This document shows, piece by piece, positions 1 to 8,158 of a DNA stretch of 64,000 nt. The number at the start of each line of letters is the position of its first letter. Position 1 is the first letter of the stretch. Both the position numbers and the translations under genes were made by a program. The notes below the pieces were generated by a model that saw only the letters and a program-made list of their open reading frames with translations, did not search any database and was not told where the DNA came from. The DNA is from Bradyrhizobium erythrophlei (GTDB taxonomy: Bacteria > Pseudomonadota > Alphaproteobacteria > Rhizobiales > Xanthobacteraceae). The DNA is taken from contig NZ_LT670849.1 of the NCBI RefSeq assembly GCF_900142985.1, forward strand, positions 5,782,501-5,846,500, read 5' to 3'.

Positions 1-66
1 ATAAAAATTCTCAATTTTCAAAAATGTAAGAAATGACCACCGCCCTATGACGACGGATAGGGTGGA

Positions 67-384
67 TTAGGCGGCCAGCAACGACGCTGCCAGCAGCTTT
101 ACGTATTCGGCGAAGTCGGCGGGCGTTACGTCACCACTGACAATCGAGTCGTTAAGAGTCCGGACTTTGGATTGGAAGGTCGGAGTCAGCGGCTCGTAGA
201 AGGGCTGAATCTGCGCCCAAAATCCGTCAAGGCTGTCGGACGTGGCAGTGAGAACCAAGGTGTGCAATGTCTGTGCGGCAGACAAGTTGGTGCCGCTCGC
301 GAAGAGAGTCGCGAAGCGCTCGTTCAACAGTGATTGGAGTGTAAAAAGACAATCTAATTTCAAGATAGTTTCCTTATCAGGCAC
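67..384 (-). CDS. Hypothetical protein, 105 aa
   Basis: Unrecognised soluble protein with a mixed, protein-like composition and no signal peptide or membrane segment. It sits alone at the window edge, on the opposite strand to an AT-rich leader. No family can be named and no function is inferred. It is kept because no other frame here gives a better reading. Confidence 0.5.
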   Translation of the reverse strand: MPDKETILKLDCLFTLQSLLNERFATLFASGTNLSAAQTLHTLVLTATSDSLDGFWAQIQPFYEPLTPTFQSKVRTLNDSIVSGDVTPADFAEYVKLLAASLLAA

Positions 385-441
385 GCGAAAATGCCGGGGC
401 GAGCTATCCGGTTTGGAGTTGTTCCAGAATTAAGTGGAAGC

Positions 442-609
442 CTAGCTATCCGTCTTCTTCGGATGCTCGCGGCCTACGTCGGTAGGAGTACGAAACGGTT
501 TGCCGGAAACCTTGAAGAAGACAATGATTTGCTTGCATGGCTCACAACGGAAAGTGTGGCCATCAGCTTTCATCGGTTCGTTGCAAGCCGGGCATCGCGG
601 CGTTGTCAT
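442..609 (-). CDS. Small zinc-ribbon protein, 55 aa
   Basis: A short frame beginning MTTPRCPACNEPM, with a CPAC pair near residue 6 and a second pair CEPC near residue 27. This spacing is typical of a treble-clef or zinc-ribbon knuckle. The tail is basic and hydrophilic. The reading is supported by a second copy of its first 12 codons and upstream DNA at 1651-1735. Several small zinc-ribbon proteins of this style occur in the window. The binding partner is unknown; metal binding is inferred from the cysteines. Confidence 0.6.
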   Translation of the reverse strand: MTTPRCPACNEPMKADGHTFRCEPCKQIIVFFKVSGKPFRTPTDVGREHPKKTDS

Positions 610-657
610 TAAGCCGATTCAACGCGAACGGCTGCTAGTGGTCCAATCACACTAAGG
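573..657. repeat. Repeat copy 1: 5' end of zinc-ribbon gene plus upstream DNA
   Basis: About 85 bp resembling 1651-1735. The first 35 bp, the start of the zinc-ribbon gene, are nearly identical. The upstream part is recognisable but diverged, sharing a TCAACGC-AACGGC core. Confidence 0.6.
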
Positions 658-773
658 TCAGGGCCGAGTCGTCCGGCTAGTTATGAGCGCCCGCAATTTG
701 CGGTGTGCGGTCGGGCGCGAAGCCGCTTGCTTGTCGGACGGTAAACAGATGTTTCTAGACATGAAGGGGATTG

Positions 774-929
774 TCACTCTCTCGCTTGCATTTCGGCGTT
801 CTGCGCAAGCTTGAGCCATTCGCCAGCAACGTGAAGCCATACTTCCTTATCAAGGGGATTTTTGAACTTCTCGGCTACCTGTCGGGCTTCCTCGGCCCGT
901 TCTCGGTATTGCGTCGCATCTTCAGACAT
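774..929 (-). CDS. Small helical hypothetical protein, 51 aa
   Basis: Begins MSEDATQYRERAEEARQVAE and is rich in Arg, Glu, Ala and Leu, so probably a short helical hairpin. It ends in a WLKLAQNAEM-type segment. Very similar small proteins are common and unassigned in Bradyrhizobium. The start at 929 is preferred over one 28 codons upstream because the upstream stretch is not protein-like. Function unknown. Confidence 0.6.
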   Translation of the reverse strand: MSEDATQYRERAEEARQVAEKFKNPLDKEVWLHVAGEWLKLAQNAEMQARE

Positions 930-1090
930 GTGGGTGGCCTTACTGGCTACCCCCCACCTAAGCGGCTTCCACTCAAGAAAAATACTAAATTCAAATTTGG
1001 AAACTAACTCCAAGATTTAAGGGAGCCCGTTTTGGACAGATGCTAGCTTAGGTTACCCGCTTCCATCGTTACCCCCAATGCCCTGCGGGC

Positions 1091-1130
1091 AACGGCTCCG
1101 ATCTAATAGACCGGGGCCGTTTTATTTTCG
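1091..1130 (+). terminator. Rho-independent terminator-like hairpin
   Basis: AACGGCTCCG pairs with CGGGGCCGTT (one G-T pair) across a short loop and is followed by TTTATTTTC. No plus-strand gene directly upstream was identified. Confidence 0.5.
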
Positions 1131-1245
1131 GGCGCTCGGGAAGGCGAACTATGACGGTGCTGTAGCGGACTCGAATAGAAAAATAATAGCCTCTTTGTTT
1201 TTGAGAAAAATCAAATCAGGCCACTCCGCGACGAAGGCGGTATTA

Positions 1246-1353
1246 CTACTTGATGCGGTTTCGTTCCCAAGCGTCCTTGATTTCACAGACGACGATTATC
1301 AATATGGTCAGCACCACGATAGGAGCGATCAACGTTGCCAACGTCGTAAGCAT
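1246..1353 (-). CDS. Single-span membrane micropeptide, 35 aa
   Basis: Starts MLTTLATLIAPIVVLTILII and ends with a charged tail (KDAWERNRIK). This gives one transmembrane helix of about 20 residues with a cytoplasmic basic end. A GGAGGG ribosome-binding site lies 9 nt before the ATG. It is too short for most gene callers. Function unknown; coding status is inferred from the SD, the hydrophobic block and the charge pattern. Confidence 0.55.
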   Translation of the reverse strand: MLTTLATLIAPIVVLTILIIVVCEIKDAWERNRIK

Positions 1354-1483
1354 TTTTTGCAGCCCTCCGAGCGACGATGCCCGAAACGTGCAGAGCGTGA
1401 GTGTGCTCCAAGGTCGCTGCGAATATTCGCAGGCTGGAAGTGGGCCACCATCCAGTTGCGGGTGGCGTTAGCTAAGGTCGTAA

Positions 1484-1636
1484 ATGAAAAAACCCGTCGT
1501 CAATCCACCAGAGCGCGACTGCCCGGAATGTATGGGTGGCGGCTATACGGTTGCGCCACACCCAACGCGGCCCGGAGTCAAGATTTATAGGGAATGCAAG
1601 GAGTGCCGTGGCAAAGGACGTGTTGCCGCTAGTTGA
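1484..1636 (+). CDS. Small zinc-finger protein, 50 aa
   Basis: Two cysteine pairs, CPEC near residue 13 and CKEC near residue 38. The second sits in a CRGKG context like the CxxCxGxG knuckles of DnaJ zinc domains. Hydrophilic, no signal. Related in style to the other Cys-pair proteins of this window, but on the opposite strand to the neighbouring copy. Metal binding is inferred; the function is not known. Confidence 0.55.
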   Translation: MKKPVVNPPERDCPECMGGGYTVAPHPTRPGVKIYRECKECRGKGRVAAS

Positions 1637-1650
1637 AGGCGACGGCCTTA

Positions 1651-1735
1651 ATGGTTCGTTGCAAGCCGGGCATCGCGGCGGTGTCATAGGGTCGAGTCAA
1701 CGCAAACGGCGGCTCGCGGTTCGATCACAAATCGG
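1651..1735. repeat. Repeat copy 2: zinc-ribbon start with replaced tail
   Basis: On the minus strand, codons from 1687 read MTPPRCPACNEPLRP, matching the start of the gene at 442-609. The frame then runs into unrelated sequence belonging to the opposite-strand zinc-finger gene. It is a truncated duplicate of the gene start and its upstream region. Confidence 0.6.
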
Positions 1736-1910
1736 AGCGTTCTCGCATGGGCAGCAAGGCGTGGTGAGGCAGCAAAGAAAACCCCAGCCGATGGGGTCGG
1801 CTGGGGAGGCTGTGAGACGTGGTCCCGCGTAAGCAGGGGGTGCGGTACGGGATCACGCCAAGAAAATGGTCTGGGCGTGGAGATAGTTCCTATTATTTTC
1901 GGTTTCGTAT

Positions 1911-2129
1911 TCACGCACCGGGCTGGCGCGCCAATTCCGGGATTTCGACGTAGCTCTGGTGCAGCGTTATGGGCTGTTTTCGTCCATCGAAAAGCACTCG
2001 GATGGTGGACGGTCCGTTCCTGCGCAAGATGACGCCGTTCCCATTTTTAAGTCTCGGGCAGCGCTCCTTTCCAAGAACGGAAAGACGCACCCTCATGCCG
2101 TGTCGAATTTCTATATCGTCGGTGTTCAT
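1911..2129 (-). CDS. Hypothetical protein, 72 aa
   Basis: A compact, beta-rich small protein (RHGMRVRLSVLGKERCPRL, then VILRR...IRVLFDGRK) that resembles a small SH3-like barrel by pattern only. No signal or membrane segment. Function unknown. A terminator-like hairpin at 2229 lies upstream on the other strand. Confidence 0.5.
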   Translation of the reverse strand: MNTDDIEIRHGMRVRLSVLGKERCPRLKNGNGVILRRNGPSTIRVLFDGRKQPITLHQSYVEIPELARQPGA

Positions 2130-2228
2130 CGGCCAGCCCCGCTGGATTCAACTTGAGCTGTCCCGTTCGCGCAAGAAATTTTTTAGGCAACCTAATGTCA
2201 TCGTTTCTTCACGGACCAAGGCTGATGG

Positions 2229-2255
2229 CCCCGGCTTTTATGCCGGGGTTTTTCG
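2229..2255 (+). terminator. Rho-independent terminator
   Basis: CCCCGGC and GCCGGGG form a perfect 7-bp stem around TTTTAT and are followed by TTTTTC. No upstream plus-strand gene was identified with confidence. Confidence 0.6.
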
Positions 2256-2290
2256 TTTTGGCTCGACGAGGGTGACTGCACACCGAAAGA

Positions 2291-2310
2291 GGCCGCCAAC
2301 TGAGGCGGCC
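2291..2310. repeat. GGCCGCC-AACTGA-GGCGGCC hairpin, copy 1
   Basis: Perfect 7-bp palindrome with loop AACTGA. Related copies occur at 2980-2999 (imperfect), 52848, 52928 and, inverted, 53358. Confidence 0.65.
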
Positions 2311-2313
2311 CTT

Positions 2314-2486
2314 CTAGTGTCGAGTTGGATAAACGGTGTTTATTTCGAAGCCGTCTGCGTCTCGCACGATAATCGTTTGCCCGGTCTGTTCGGCGAGCTT
2401 CTTGGCGGCCTGGCCTTTTCGACGCGGTCTATATCGAGCACGACTATTGTCCGTTGGTGCGTACGCGGAGGTGGCCGCTGCATCAT
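2314..2486 (-). pseudogene. Frameshifted small gene remnant
   Basis: Two protein-like halves lie in different frames. The first, starting near 2486, reads IVVLDIDRVEKA. The second, ending at the stop at 2314, reads AAKKLAEQTGQTIIVRDADG and then FEINTVYPTRH. Joining them needs one frame change near 2430. The combined product resembles a short (about 55 aa) orphan protein; its function is unknown. A sequencing error is an alternative. Confidence 0.4.
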
Positions 2487-2507
2487 CTAAAGCCCATTGA
2501 GGCGGTC

Positions 2508-2699
2508 TTACTCAGTTTCGCGGGATGTGGTCCTGCCTAGCTCACCGGCAAGCCAGCCTGTTGCATAAGGACTCGTGAGGGGATCGAGGCCTTCGCAATC
2601 GAAGCACTGAAACGTGCGTGGACCTTCGCCGCCAAGTGGCAACGCGAGCGTCAGATAAGCCCCACAGTGAGGGCAGGTTGGTTGTTTGCCCTTCCCCAT
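2508..2699 (-). CDS. Small zinc-ribbon protein, 63 aa
   Basis: Begins MGKGKQPTCPHCGAYLTL. CPHC near residue 9 and CFDC near residue 34 make a classical zinc ribbon. The tail is PYATGWLAGELGR. An in-frame start 12 codons upstream is hydrophobic and less likely. Partner and role unknown; probably nucleic-acid or protein binding, by analogy only. Confidence 0.6.
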   Translation of the reverse strand: MGKGKQPTCPHCGAYLTLALPLGGEGPRTFQCFDCEGLDPLTSPYATGWLAGELGRTTSRETE

Positions 2700-2740
2700 G
2701 GAACAAATTTTGACGATGTGAAAAATCAGAGTCAATTAAA

Positions 2741-2800
2741 ATTAGGCCACCATTGACTTCAAACTAGGCCACCAGGGGTCGAAACAGGCCGGTAACCCAC
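2741..2800. repeat. Diverged 60-bp repeat (TAGGCCACC motifs), copy 1
   Basis: Contains ATTAGGCCACC, ACTAGGCCACC and CAGGCCGGT, spaced about 24 bp. A related segment at 53191-53245 has the same layout with TAGGACAC. Such spaced motifs resemble the terminal multiple repeats of IS21-type elements, but no transposase is present, so the origin is inference. The gene-free stretch 2700-3047 otherwise holds the terminator at 2930 and an imperfect AACTGA hairpin at 2980-2999. Confidence 0.4.
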
Positions 2801-2929
2801 TGGGGGTGCTGTGCCAATTAGGACAGTGCTGTAGACGGTAGTTGTCCGGCTATCTCAGCCTGTGGAAAACTCTACGTTGGCCCTTGCCGGGGCTGAGATT
2901 TTCATCACGCACAAATTTTACCGGCCATT

Positions 2930-2956
2930 GGGGTCGCCGAGAGGTGACCCCTTTCG
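2930..2956 (+). terminator. Terminator-like hairpin with GAGA loop
   Basis: GGGGTCGCC pairs with GGTGACCCC (one G-T) around GAGA and is followed by TTTCG. The T-run is weak. Confidence 0.35.
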
Positions 2957-3047
2957 ATTCTAGCAGCCGGAATGAAAGAGGCCGCCAACTGAGACGGGCT
3001 TAAAAAAGTGTTAACAGGTTAAGTCGATTTTTACTTTCTGGTAGTAA

Positions 3048-3305
3048 TTAGGATTGAACAACCATCAGGTGATTCGGACGGCGAAGATTCGCAGCGAACA
3101 AGTTCAAAAGAGATTGCCCGGCCCAAGTTGAAGCGGCCTTAGCAAGAACCTCGAACGTGCCTTCTGCACAATCTTCCAGAACAACAAACAGACCTCCATC
3201 CCCACCGAGTTGGTCGAGTGCTTGGTCTTCAAATGTGACTCGCGAGATTTCCGTGAGCCACAGTGTTCTGTGATTGTCGATTGTGATGGAAAGGTCTTCG
3301 TCCAT
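3048..3305 (-). CDS. Hypothetical protein, 85 aa
   Basis: An acidic soluble protein (MDEDLSITIDNHRTLWLTEI). It is divergent from the plus-strand gene whose start codon overlaps it at 3304. It has natural-looking amphipathic segments but no recognised domain. Function unknown. Confidence 0.5.
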   Translation of the reverse strand: MDEDLSITIDNHRTLWLTEISRVTFEDQALDQLGGDGGLFVVLEDCAEGTFEVLAKAASTWAGQSLLNLFAANLRRPNHLMVVQS

Positions 3306-4089
3306 GTCCGTGGGTCCTGTTCTTCATCCGTCCGTGCGGGAGCGGCAAGAGCCGCGAATGTCGGCGGCAGCGTTGGCTGAGTTTTTGATTATGCGGCCTG
3401 ACGGGCAGCAGAACGTGCTGCACGACTCCAAATTTTCGCGACCTCCAATCGTAACGGCCAACGGCGATGCGATGAGGGCGCTACGCGCATACAACGTGGA
3501 CCCTCGACGCTCACCAGAGATTCTGATCCGGGTTAAAGAAGCGTTAACCATAAAAGCCGCTGATCGGACCATCAAGCCGAAAGCCCGCGAAGACGCGCTT
3601 CGCTGCGCTGAAATCATTGATCTTTTCGAGATTAGAGAAAATGCGCTGGGGATGCGCAGAATGGCTCTCAGTTCACCGCCGAAATTTGATGCCATTGACA
3701 TCGAAGGCGTCGAAGTTTCGATCCGGCCAGATTTTTTGGTTGGCGCGGGCAGGCGCGGCGATCGTATCGGCGCTGGCATCCTGAGAGTTGCAAAGGCTCC
3801 TGATCCAGAAGCCTGCAAGATGAAGACGACGAAGGAACGTCGTGGCGAACATCGACGCGAGATGGCGCGGTACCTTGTCGCCTTGATGCAGATGCTGCTG
3901 GAAGCGCAAGACGGCTCTCTAGGGACCGTAGACCGTGATCTGTGCTTCGTTGCCGATCTGCGGCTTGGGGAGAACATGGGTCCGGCCCCGGACCACACCG
4001 CGCGCCTGCGGTCTATTCGTGCCGCATGTCGCCAGGTCCGCGAACTTTGGCCGAGCATCCAAGCGAAACCGGCGCTGTATCGAAAGTAG
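3304..4089 (+). CDS. Conserved hypothetical protein, about 261 aa
   Basis: A basic, mostly helical protein with no signal peptide or membrane span. The C-terminal half has charged helices (KTTKERRGEHRREMARYL) and a segment VDRDLCFVADLRLG that looks like a beta-strand core. Nothing identifies a catalytic site. The start at 3304 is chosen; an in-frame start 10 codons upstream is possible. It is followed 24 bp later by a terminator hairpin, so it is probably monocistronic. Confidence 0.6.
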   Translation: MSVGPVLHPSVRERQEPRMSAAALAEFLIMRPDGQQNVLHDSKFSRPPIVTANGDAMRALRAYNVDPRRSPEILIRVKEALTIKAADRTIKPKAREDALRCAEIIDLFEIRENALGMRRMALSSPPKFDAIDIEGVEVSIRPDFLVGAGRRGDRIGAGILRVAKAPDPEACKMKTTKERRGEHRREMARYLVALMQMLLEAQDGSLGTVDRDLCFVADLRLGENMGPAPDHTARLRSIRAACRQVRELWPSIQAKPALYRK

Positions 4090-4112
4090 GACACTGTCGG
4101 ATTCACTGGCTG

Positions 4113-4133
4113 GCCGCCTAGCGGCGCTTTTTT
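4113..4133 (+). terminator. Terminator after the 3304-4089 gene
   Basis: GCCGC-CTA-GCGGC stem followed by GCTTTTTT, 24 bp past the stop codon. Confidence 0.6.
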
Positions 4134-4358
4134 GGTGGAGTTTCTGTTTCAGACCAGATTCCGAAGCTAACGATCTCAGTATGTTCTTGTCGGCTAGATT
4201 GAGTGAAGCACTCAACCGGCACCAGCACTCCCGTCATGGTTGGCCCCAGCGAGAACGGGATCGATAAAGCCGTCGCCGATTTTCGTTCCATTTTACGGCC
4301 TGAAAGGCTCAAATGCCGTTCCGGTCCTGTGTGTGGGATCGCGAGGGACAGGCGGGGC

Positions 4359-5054
4359 ATGTTTGCAATTCTGGGATTGGGTTTTCTGCTTGGCATGCAG
4401 CACGCGCTGGAGGCCGATCACGTCGCTGCCGTTTCCTCGATCGCCGCGCGCCGCGACAACGTCGGCGACATCGTCAAGCATGGCCTGACCTGGGGCCTCG
4501 GCCACACCCTGACGCTGTTTGCCTTTGCGGGCGCTGCGCTCGCGCTCGGCCAGGCCATCTCCGACGAGCTGTCCCGTCCGATCGAGACCGCGGTCGGCGT
4601 CATGCTGGTCGGCCTTGGCGCGCACGTGCTGTGGCGGCTGTGGCGCGACCGGATTCATTTCCACAAGCACCGCCATCAGGACGGGACGATGCACCTGCAT
4701 GCCCACAGCCACGCCGGCGAGACGATCGCCCATGAACGCGCCTCGCACAGCCACGAACACGGCTTTCGCTGGCGCACGCTGCTGGTGGGGCTGATGCATG
4801 GCATGGCCGGCTCGGCGGCGCTGCTGGTGCTCACCGCAACCCAGGCCCCGAATGTGGCGGTCGGGCTCGGCTATGTCGCGCTGTTCGGGGTCGGCTCGAT
4901 GATCGGGATGGGGGCGCTGTCGACCGTGATCGCGGTGCCGATTGCGCTGTCGGCGCGCTGGCTGACCTGGGCCAATCACGGCCTGCAAGGGGTGGTTGGG
5001 CTGGTCACGATCGCCATTGGGCTGCGAACGATTGCCGAAACCGCCTTTTCCTGA
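4359..5054 (+). CDS. NiCoT/UreH-type nickel-cobalt transporter
   Basis: A 231-aa polytopic membrane protein. Residues 15-21 read HALEADH, the HX4DH signature of the NiCoT nickel/cobalt permeases and their UreH-like relatives. It is followed by TWGLGHTLTLFAF in the next helix. A cytoplasmic or periplasmic loop around residues 95-135 is very rich in histidine (HFHKHRHQ, HLHAHSHAG, HSHEHG), a likely metal-binding loop. Helices follow up to the C-terminus. The start at 4359 is preferred because the N-terminal helix begins there and the longer frame upstream is not protein-like. Likely role: transport of Ni2+ or Co2+ across the inner membrane; direction is not shown. No urease or hydrogenase genes are adjacent. 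Confidence 0.8.
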   Translation: MFAILGLGFLLGMQHALEADHVAAVSSIAARRDNVGDIVKHGLTWGLGHTLTLFAFAGAALALGQAISDELSRPIETAVGVMLVGLGAHVLWRLWRDRIHFHKHRHQDGTMHLHAHSHAGETIAHERASHSHEHGFRWRTLLVGLMHGMAGSAALLVLTATQAPNVAVGLGYVALFGVGSMIGMGALSTVIAVPIALSARWLTWANHGLQGVVGLVTIAIGLRTIAETAFS

Positions 5055-5249
5055 CGGCGGAGGCGCCGCCCTCTATGCGGTCTTGATGCTGTCTTGGGTT
5101 AACGTTTTCGCCCGCTAGTACCCCGCAAATTGACGAAGCGTGAAGGCCTCCGCGTTAGGCTTACCGATAGTTTGGCCTGGCTTGGCCGTCCGCCTTAACC
5201 CTCGAAACCCGGGCTTCGACTAGGGTTGGGCTATCGGGATTTGGATGCG

Positions 5250-5822
5250 ATGCGTGCGTTCGTCACACTGGCAGTCTTGATCGGAACGGCGAGCATGGCC
5301 TGTGCCGAAAGCAACGGTCCTGTCATCGCCATTCCCGGCCGTCCCGGCGTGCCCGTCATCATCAACGGCGTCGATGCATCCTATGCGGTCGTCGAAGGTG
5401 ACTGGGGTCTCGACAAGGGCGTCCATTACCAGCCGACGGTCTATGGTGGCCACCCCATCGAGCCGATGCCGCCGGTCGGTCACTACTATCCGAGTTCGGG
5501 ACGTTTGCCGGGCTATGGCCGGCTCGAAATCGAAGGCCCCGACAAACCGAAGCCGGCGCCGAGTTTCCATGAATCCTGGTCAGCGGGATCCCGGCAGGCG
5601 GATCCGTTGATTCCATCCATCCAGAATTCGGTGCCGCAATATCCGCCGCCGGTAATCGTGGCACCGCAGATCAACGAACGTAATCGCGGGCGGCGCTTCG
5701 AGCAAAACTCTGCGATCCCGCAACAGAACGCGGCGCCACTGATCTCTGCGTCTCCTCAGCAGAACCCTCCGGTCCCTCAGCCGGAAGTCAGGGGCCAGGG
5801 AGGCCAGCAACGTCGTCCGTAA
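5250..5822 (+). CDS. Secreted proline-rich hypothetical protein, 190 aa
   Basis: MRAFVTLAVLIGTASMACAES is a clear Sec signal peptide with cleavage after ACA near residue 19. The mature part has a small ordered region (VIAIPGRPGVPVIINGVDAS, then GHPIEPMPPVGHYYP). It ends in a low-complexity Pro/Gln/Asn tail. Probably periplasmic or surface exposed. No catalytic motif was recognised. Proteins of this style are common in Bradyrhizobium and unassigned. The next gene, 40 bp downstream, is also secreted. Confidence 0.65.
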   Translation: MRAFVTLAVLIGTASMACAESNGPVIAIPGRPGVPVIINGVDASYAVVEGDWGLDKGVHYQPTVYGGHPIEPMPPVGHYYPSSGRLPGYGRLEIEGPDKPKPAPSFHESWSAGSRQADPLIPSIQNSVPQYPPPVIVAPQINERNRGRRFEQNSAIPQQNAAPLISASPQQNPPVPQPEVRGQGGQQRRP

Positions 5823-5862
5823 ACTTGGGTTCAAGAACGAAACTGCCCCACAGGAGAGTGTA

Positions 5863-6231
5863 ATGCGTAAGACGATTTTTGGATTGGGAGCGGCGTTTGC
5901 CGTGATCACTGCGGGTACTGCACCCGCTTTGGCCTGCGATAGTTGCTCGCCGTGCGGCTATGCCAGCCCGTGCGGGGGTTATGGGCAGCCCTATGCGCCC
6001 TATGAGCGGCTCCCCGATCCGGCCGTGCAGTATCACGCCGCGCCCATCGCGCAGCCGCAATATTACTACGTCGAGCAGGGCCCGACCTATACCGGTCCCG
6101 GCAACTTCGCGCCGCGCCGCTACTACGAGGAAATGGGCGTCGCCGGTTGGGGCTATCGCCACCACTACCGTCACCACTGGCATCACTACGGCTACCACTA
6201 TCACCCGCACGTGCTGCACAGCATGTACTGA
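5863..6231 (+). CDS. Secreted Tyr/His-rich protein, 122 aa
   Basis: Signal peptide MRKTIFGLGAAFAVITAGTA ending PALA. A cysteine cluster (CDSCSPCGYASPCGGYG) follows, then a Pro/Tyr/Gln region and a C-terminus packed with histidines (YRHHYRHHWHHYGYHYH). Two metal-binding-like segments suggest an exported metal-chelating or surface protein, but this is inference. A GGAGAG ribosome-binding site lies upstream of the ATG. A terminator at 6275 follows. Confidence 0.65.
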   Translation: MRKTIFGLGAAFAVITAGTAPALACDSCSPCGYASPCGGYGQPYAPYERLPDPAVQYHAAPIAQPQYYYVEQGPTYTGPGNFAPRRYYEEMGVAGWGYRHHYRHHWHHYGYHYHPHVLHSMY

Positions 6232-6274
6232 TCGGCCGGGCCCGCGGGCCGCATCGCGGCCGCAACGACATCGA

Positions 6275-6315
6275 CGCCTGCTAGCGGATCACGCAAGCGG
6301 GCGTTTTCTTTTTTA
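6275..6315 (+). terminator. Terminator after the 5863-6231 gene
   Basis: CGCCTGCT pairs with AGCGGGCG (one G-T) and is followed by TTTTCTTTTTT. Confidence 0.6.
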
Positions 6316-6320
6316 AAACA

Positions 6321-7151
6321 TCAGCCCATCAGACCGAGGCGGCTCGCGCCAACATAGAGCGCGAGCACCGCGGCATTCGAGACGTTGAGGCTTTTGATTT
6401 CGCCGGGCATGTCGAGCCGCGCGACGACGCTGCAGGTTTCGCGCGTCAATTGCCGCAAGCCTTTGCCTTCCGCGCCCAGCACCAGCGCTATGGGCTGGCG
6501 CAACTCGACCGCAGCGAGATTCTGATCGCCCGCGCTGTCGAGGCCGACGGTCATGAAGCCGCGCTCGTTCATCTCGGTGAGCGCACGGGCGAGGTTCTGC
6601 ACCATTACCAGCGGCACCAGTTCCAGCGCACCGGAAGCGGATTTTGCCAACACGCCGGTGGCCTCCGGGCTGTGGCGTGCGGTGGTGACGATCGCTTTCA
6701 CCGCAAAGGCCGCCGCCGAGCGCATGATCGCGCCGACATTGTGCGGGTCGGTGATCTGGTCGAGCACCAGCACGATGCCGTCCTGCGGCAGGGTGTCGAT
6801 GTCGGGCGAGTCGAGGGGATCGGCCTCGGCCAGCATGCCCTGATGCACGGCGTCGGGGCCGAGCCGCTGGTCGATCAGGGTAGGCCGCACGATCTCGGGC
6901 GGGATGCGGGTATCGATGTTTTCCTCAGTGAGCCGGCGCGCGGCGTTCTCGGTGAGCAGGAGCTTGCGAATCCGCCGGCCGGGATTGGCGAGCGCGGCCG
7001 TGACCGTGTGCCAGCCATAAAGGATCACGGTGTCATCGGCCGCGCCCTCGCGTCCACGCCAGGGAGGCTTATGGCCGTCACGGCGTGGCCCTGCGCGCTT
7101 GCCGGGGCCGTCGGGGCGGTGGAACTTGGGCTTTCGGTCGCGATCACGCAT
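6321..7151 (-). CDS. rlmB: 23S rRNA (guanosine(2251)-2'-O)-methyltransferase RlmB
   Basis: A SpoU-family (SPOUT, trefoil knot) RNA 2'-O-methyltransferase of 276 aa. A basic N-terminal tail of about 35 residues precedes the substrate-binding domain (ILYGWHTVTAALANPGRRIR). The catalytic domain shows motif 1 (LDQITDPHNVGAIMRSAAAF), motif 2 (LVLGAEGKGLRQL) and motif 3 (MPGEIKSLNVSNAAVLALY) in order. In E. coli RlmB methylates Gm2251 in the peptidyl-transferase region using S-adenosylmethionine. The gene lies divergent from tRNA-Tyr, a common arrangement for housekeeping translation genes. It is complete. Confidence 0.9.
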   Translation of the reverse strand: MRDRDRKPKFHRPDGPGKRAGPRRDGHKPPWRGREGAADDTVILYGWHTVTAALANPGRRIRKLLLTENAARRLTEENIDTRIPPEIVRPTLIDQRLGPDAVHQGMLAEADPLDSPDIDTLPQDGIVLVLDQITDPHNVGAIMRSAAAFAVKAIVTTARHSPEATGVLAKSASGALELVPLVMVQNLARALTEMNERGFMTVGLDSAGDQNLAAVELRQPIALVLGAEGKGLRQLTRETCSVVARLDMPGEIKSLNVSNAAVLALYVGASRLGLMG

Positions 7152-7373
7152 GGAAGGCTTGTCTCACGGGTTTCTGCCCAACGCAATTTGCAAGGCAATT
7201 TGACGAAGCCCTGAAAATGTTGGCATTTTTGGCAATGGCCTCGGTTGACTTTGCCGTCGTCCTTCGCCCATAAACGCGCCCGGCCGGTGCCTTTTGAGGT
7301 TCCGGTTTTCAGCGTCATCGACAGGCTGATGTCCGCACCTTCGGGGCGGGCAAGTCTGCGATGGATCTGAGAC

Positions 7374-7459
7374 GGGGAAGTGTCCCGAGTGGCAAAGGGA
7401 GCTGACTGTAAATCAGCCGCCTCATGGCTTCGAAGGTTCGAGTCCTTCCTTCCCCACCA
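7374..7459 (+). tRNA. tRNA-Tyr (GTA), with encoded CCA
   Basis: Acceptor GGGGAAG (7374-7380) pairs with CTTCCCC (7449-7455), followed by A and CCA. The anticodon loop CTGTAAA carries GTA. A long variable arm (class II) and T-loop GGTTCGAGTCC are present. Confidence 0.97.
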
Positions 7460-7662
7460 TCCCTTCCCCACCATCGCGCCGGATCGGCGAAGCGCCTTTT
7501 TCCTGCCGCCTTGAACGTCTCGTTCCTGATGCAGCAGCAGGAACCGCCGCAGCTGTACCGCCGTCTCAAGCGCGTGATGCTCGACGAGGGCGGAGAGCGA
7601 GGCGGCGTTCCGAACCCTTGCGCTTGCGAGGATCGCGCGATGCTCTTGCGGCAGAGCGTTGA

Positions 7663-7779
7663 ACTTCTTTCGACACCGGCCGTATCGTTTTGGCGGCGCC
7701 GACCGCCGAACTCGCCGTCAATCCGGATGTCCGTCAGGCCTGTCTTGGCATTGCCGCCACCGGACTTGCTGAAGCCTGA
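7663..7779 (+). pseudogene. LivF-like ATPase C-terminal remnant
   Basis: Directly after a stop codon the frame reads DTGRIVLAAPTAELAVNPDV, then RQACLGIAATGLAEA. This matches the usual C-terminal end of LivF-type branched-chain amino-acid ABC ATPases (a GRIVL...AELL..PDV...YLG pattern). No Walker motifs are present; only about 35 residues remain. The surrounding 7460-7796 holds nothing else recognisable. Confidence 0.4.
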
Positions 7780-7796
7780 GAAAAGAGGAGGATTTC

Positions 7797-8108
7797 ATGA
7801 TTACCGCTGTCGTTCTTTATAACCTGCCGGAATCGATCGGGCTTGAGGAATGCCGCGAGCATTTCACCAAGATCGCCCCCGACTTCCTCAAGGCCAAAGG
7901 TTTCCTGCGCAAACAGTTCATCTGCCGTAAGGAAGGCGATGTCGCCGGCGGTGTCTATATGTGGGAAACCCAGGCCGATGCCGAGGCATTCTATTCGGGG
8001 CCGTGGCGCGACGGCATCCGCGCGCGGTACGGCAACGACCCCAAGATCCAGTATTTCGAGACGGTCGCGCTCGCCGACAAGGCGTCGGGCAAGGCCGGTG
8101 CGGTTTGA
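7797..8108 (+). CDS. ABM-superfamily small monooxygenase-like protein
   Basis: A 103-aa single-domain ferredoxin-like fold protein of the antibiotic-biosynthesis-monooxygenase (YdhR-like) type. The pattern is VVLYNLPESIGLEECREHFT, then a helix ending FLKAKGFLRKQFICRKE, then GGVYMWETQADAEAFYSGPW. Such proteins are dimeric, cofactor-free and of mostly uncertain substrate. A strong AAGAGGAGG site lies 6 nt upstream of the ATG. Single gene; no catalytic assignment is made. Confidence 0.7.
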   Translation: MITAVVLYNLPESIGLEECREHFTKIAPDFLKAKGFLRKQFICRKEGDVAGGVYMWETQADAEAFYSGPWRDGIRARYGNDPKIQYFETVALADKASGKAGAV

Positions 8109-8158
8109 CCGCACAATTATTTGGCTGAGCCGTCGCGTCGGCTTCGCAATCGCGGCCG

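Noticed and set aside
3324..4106. 260-aa minus-strand frame opposite the 3304-4089 gene
   Set aside because: Arg/Ser-rich, no domain; the plus-strand protein is more natural.
7025..7474. 149-aa frame antisense to tRNA-Tyr (GRKDSNLRSHEAADLQ...)
   Set aside because: Reads through the tRNA; a known type of spurious frame.
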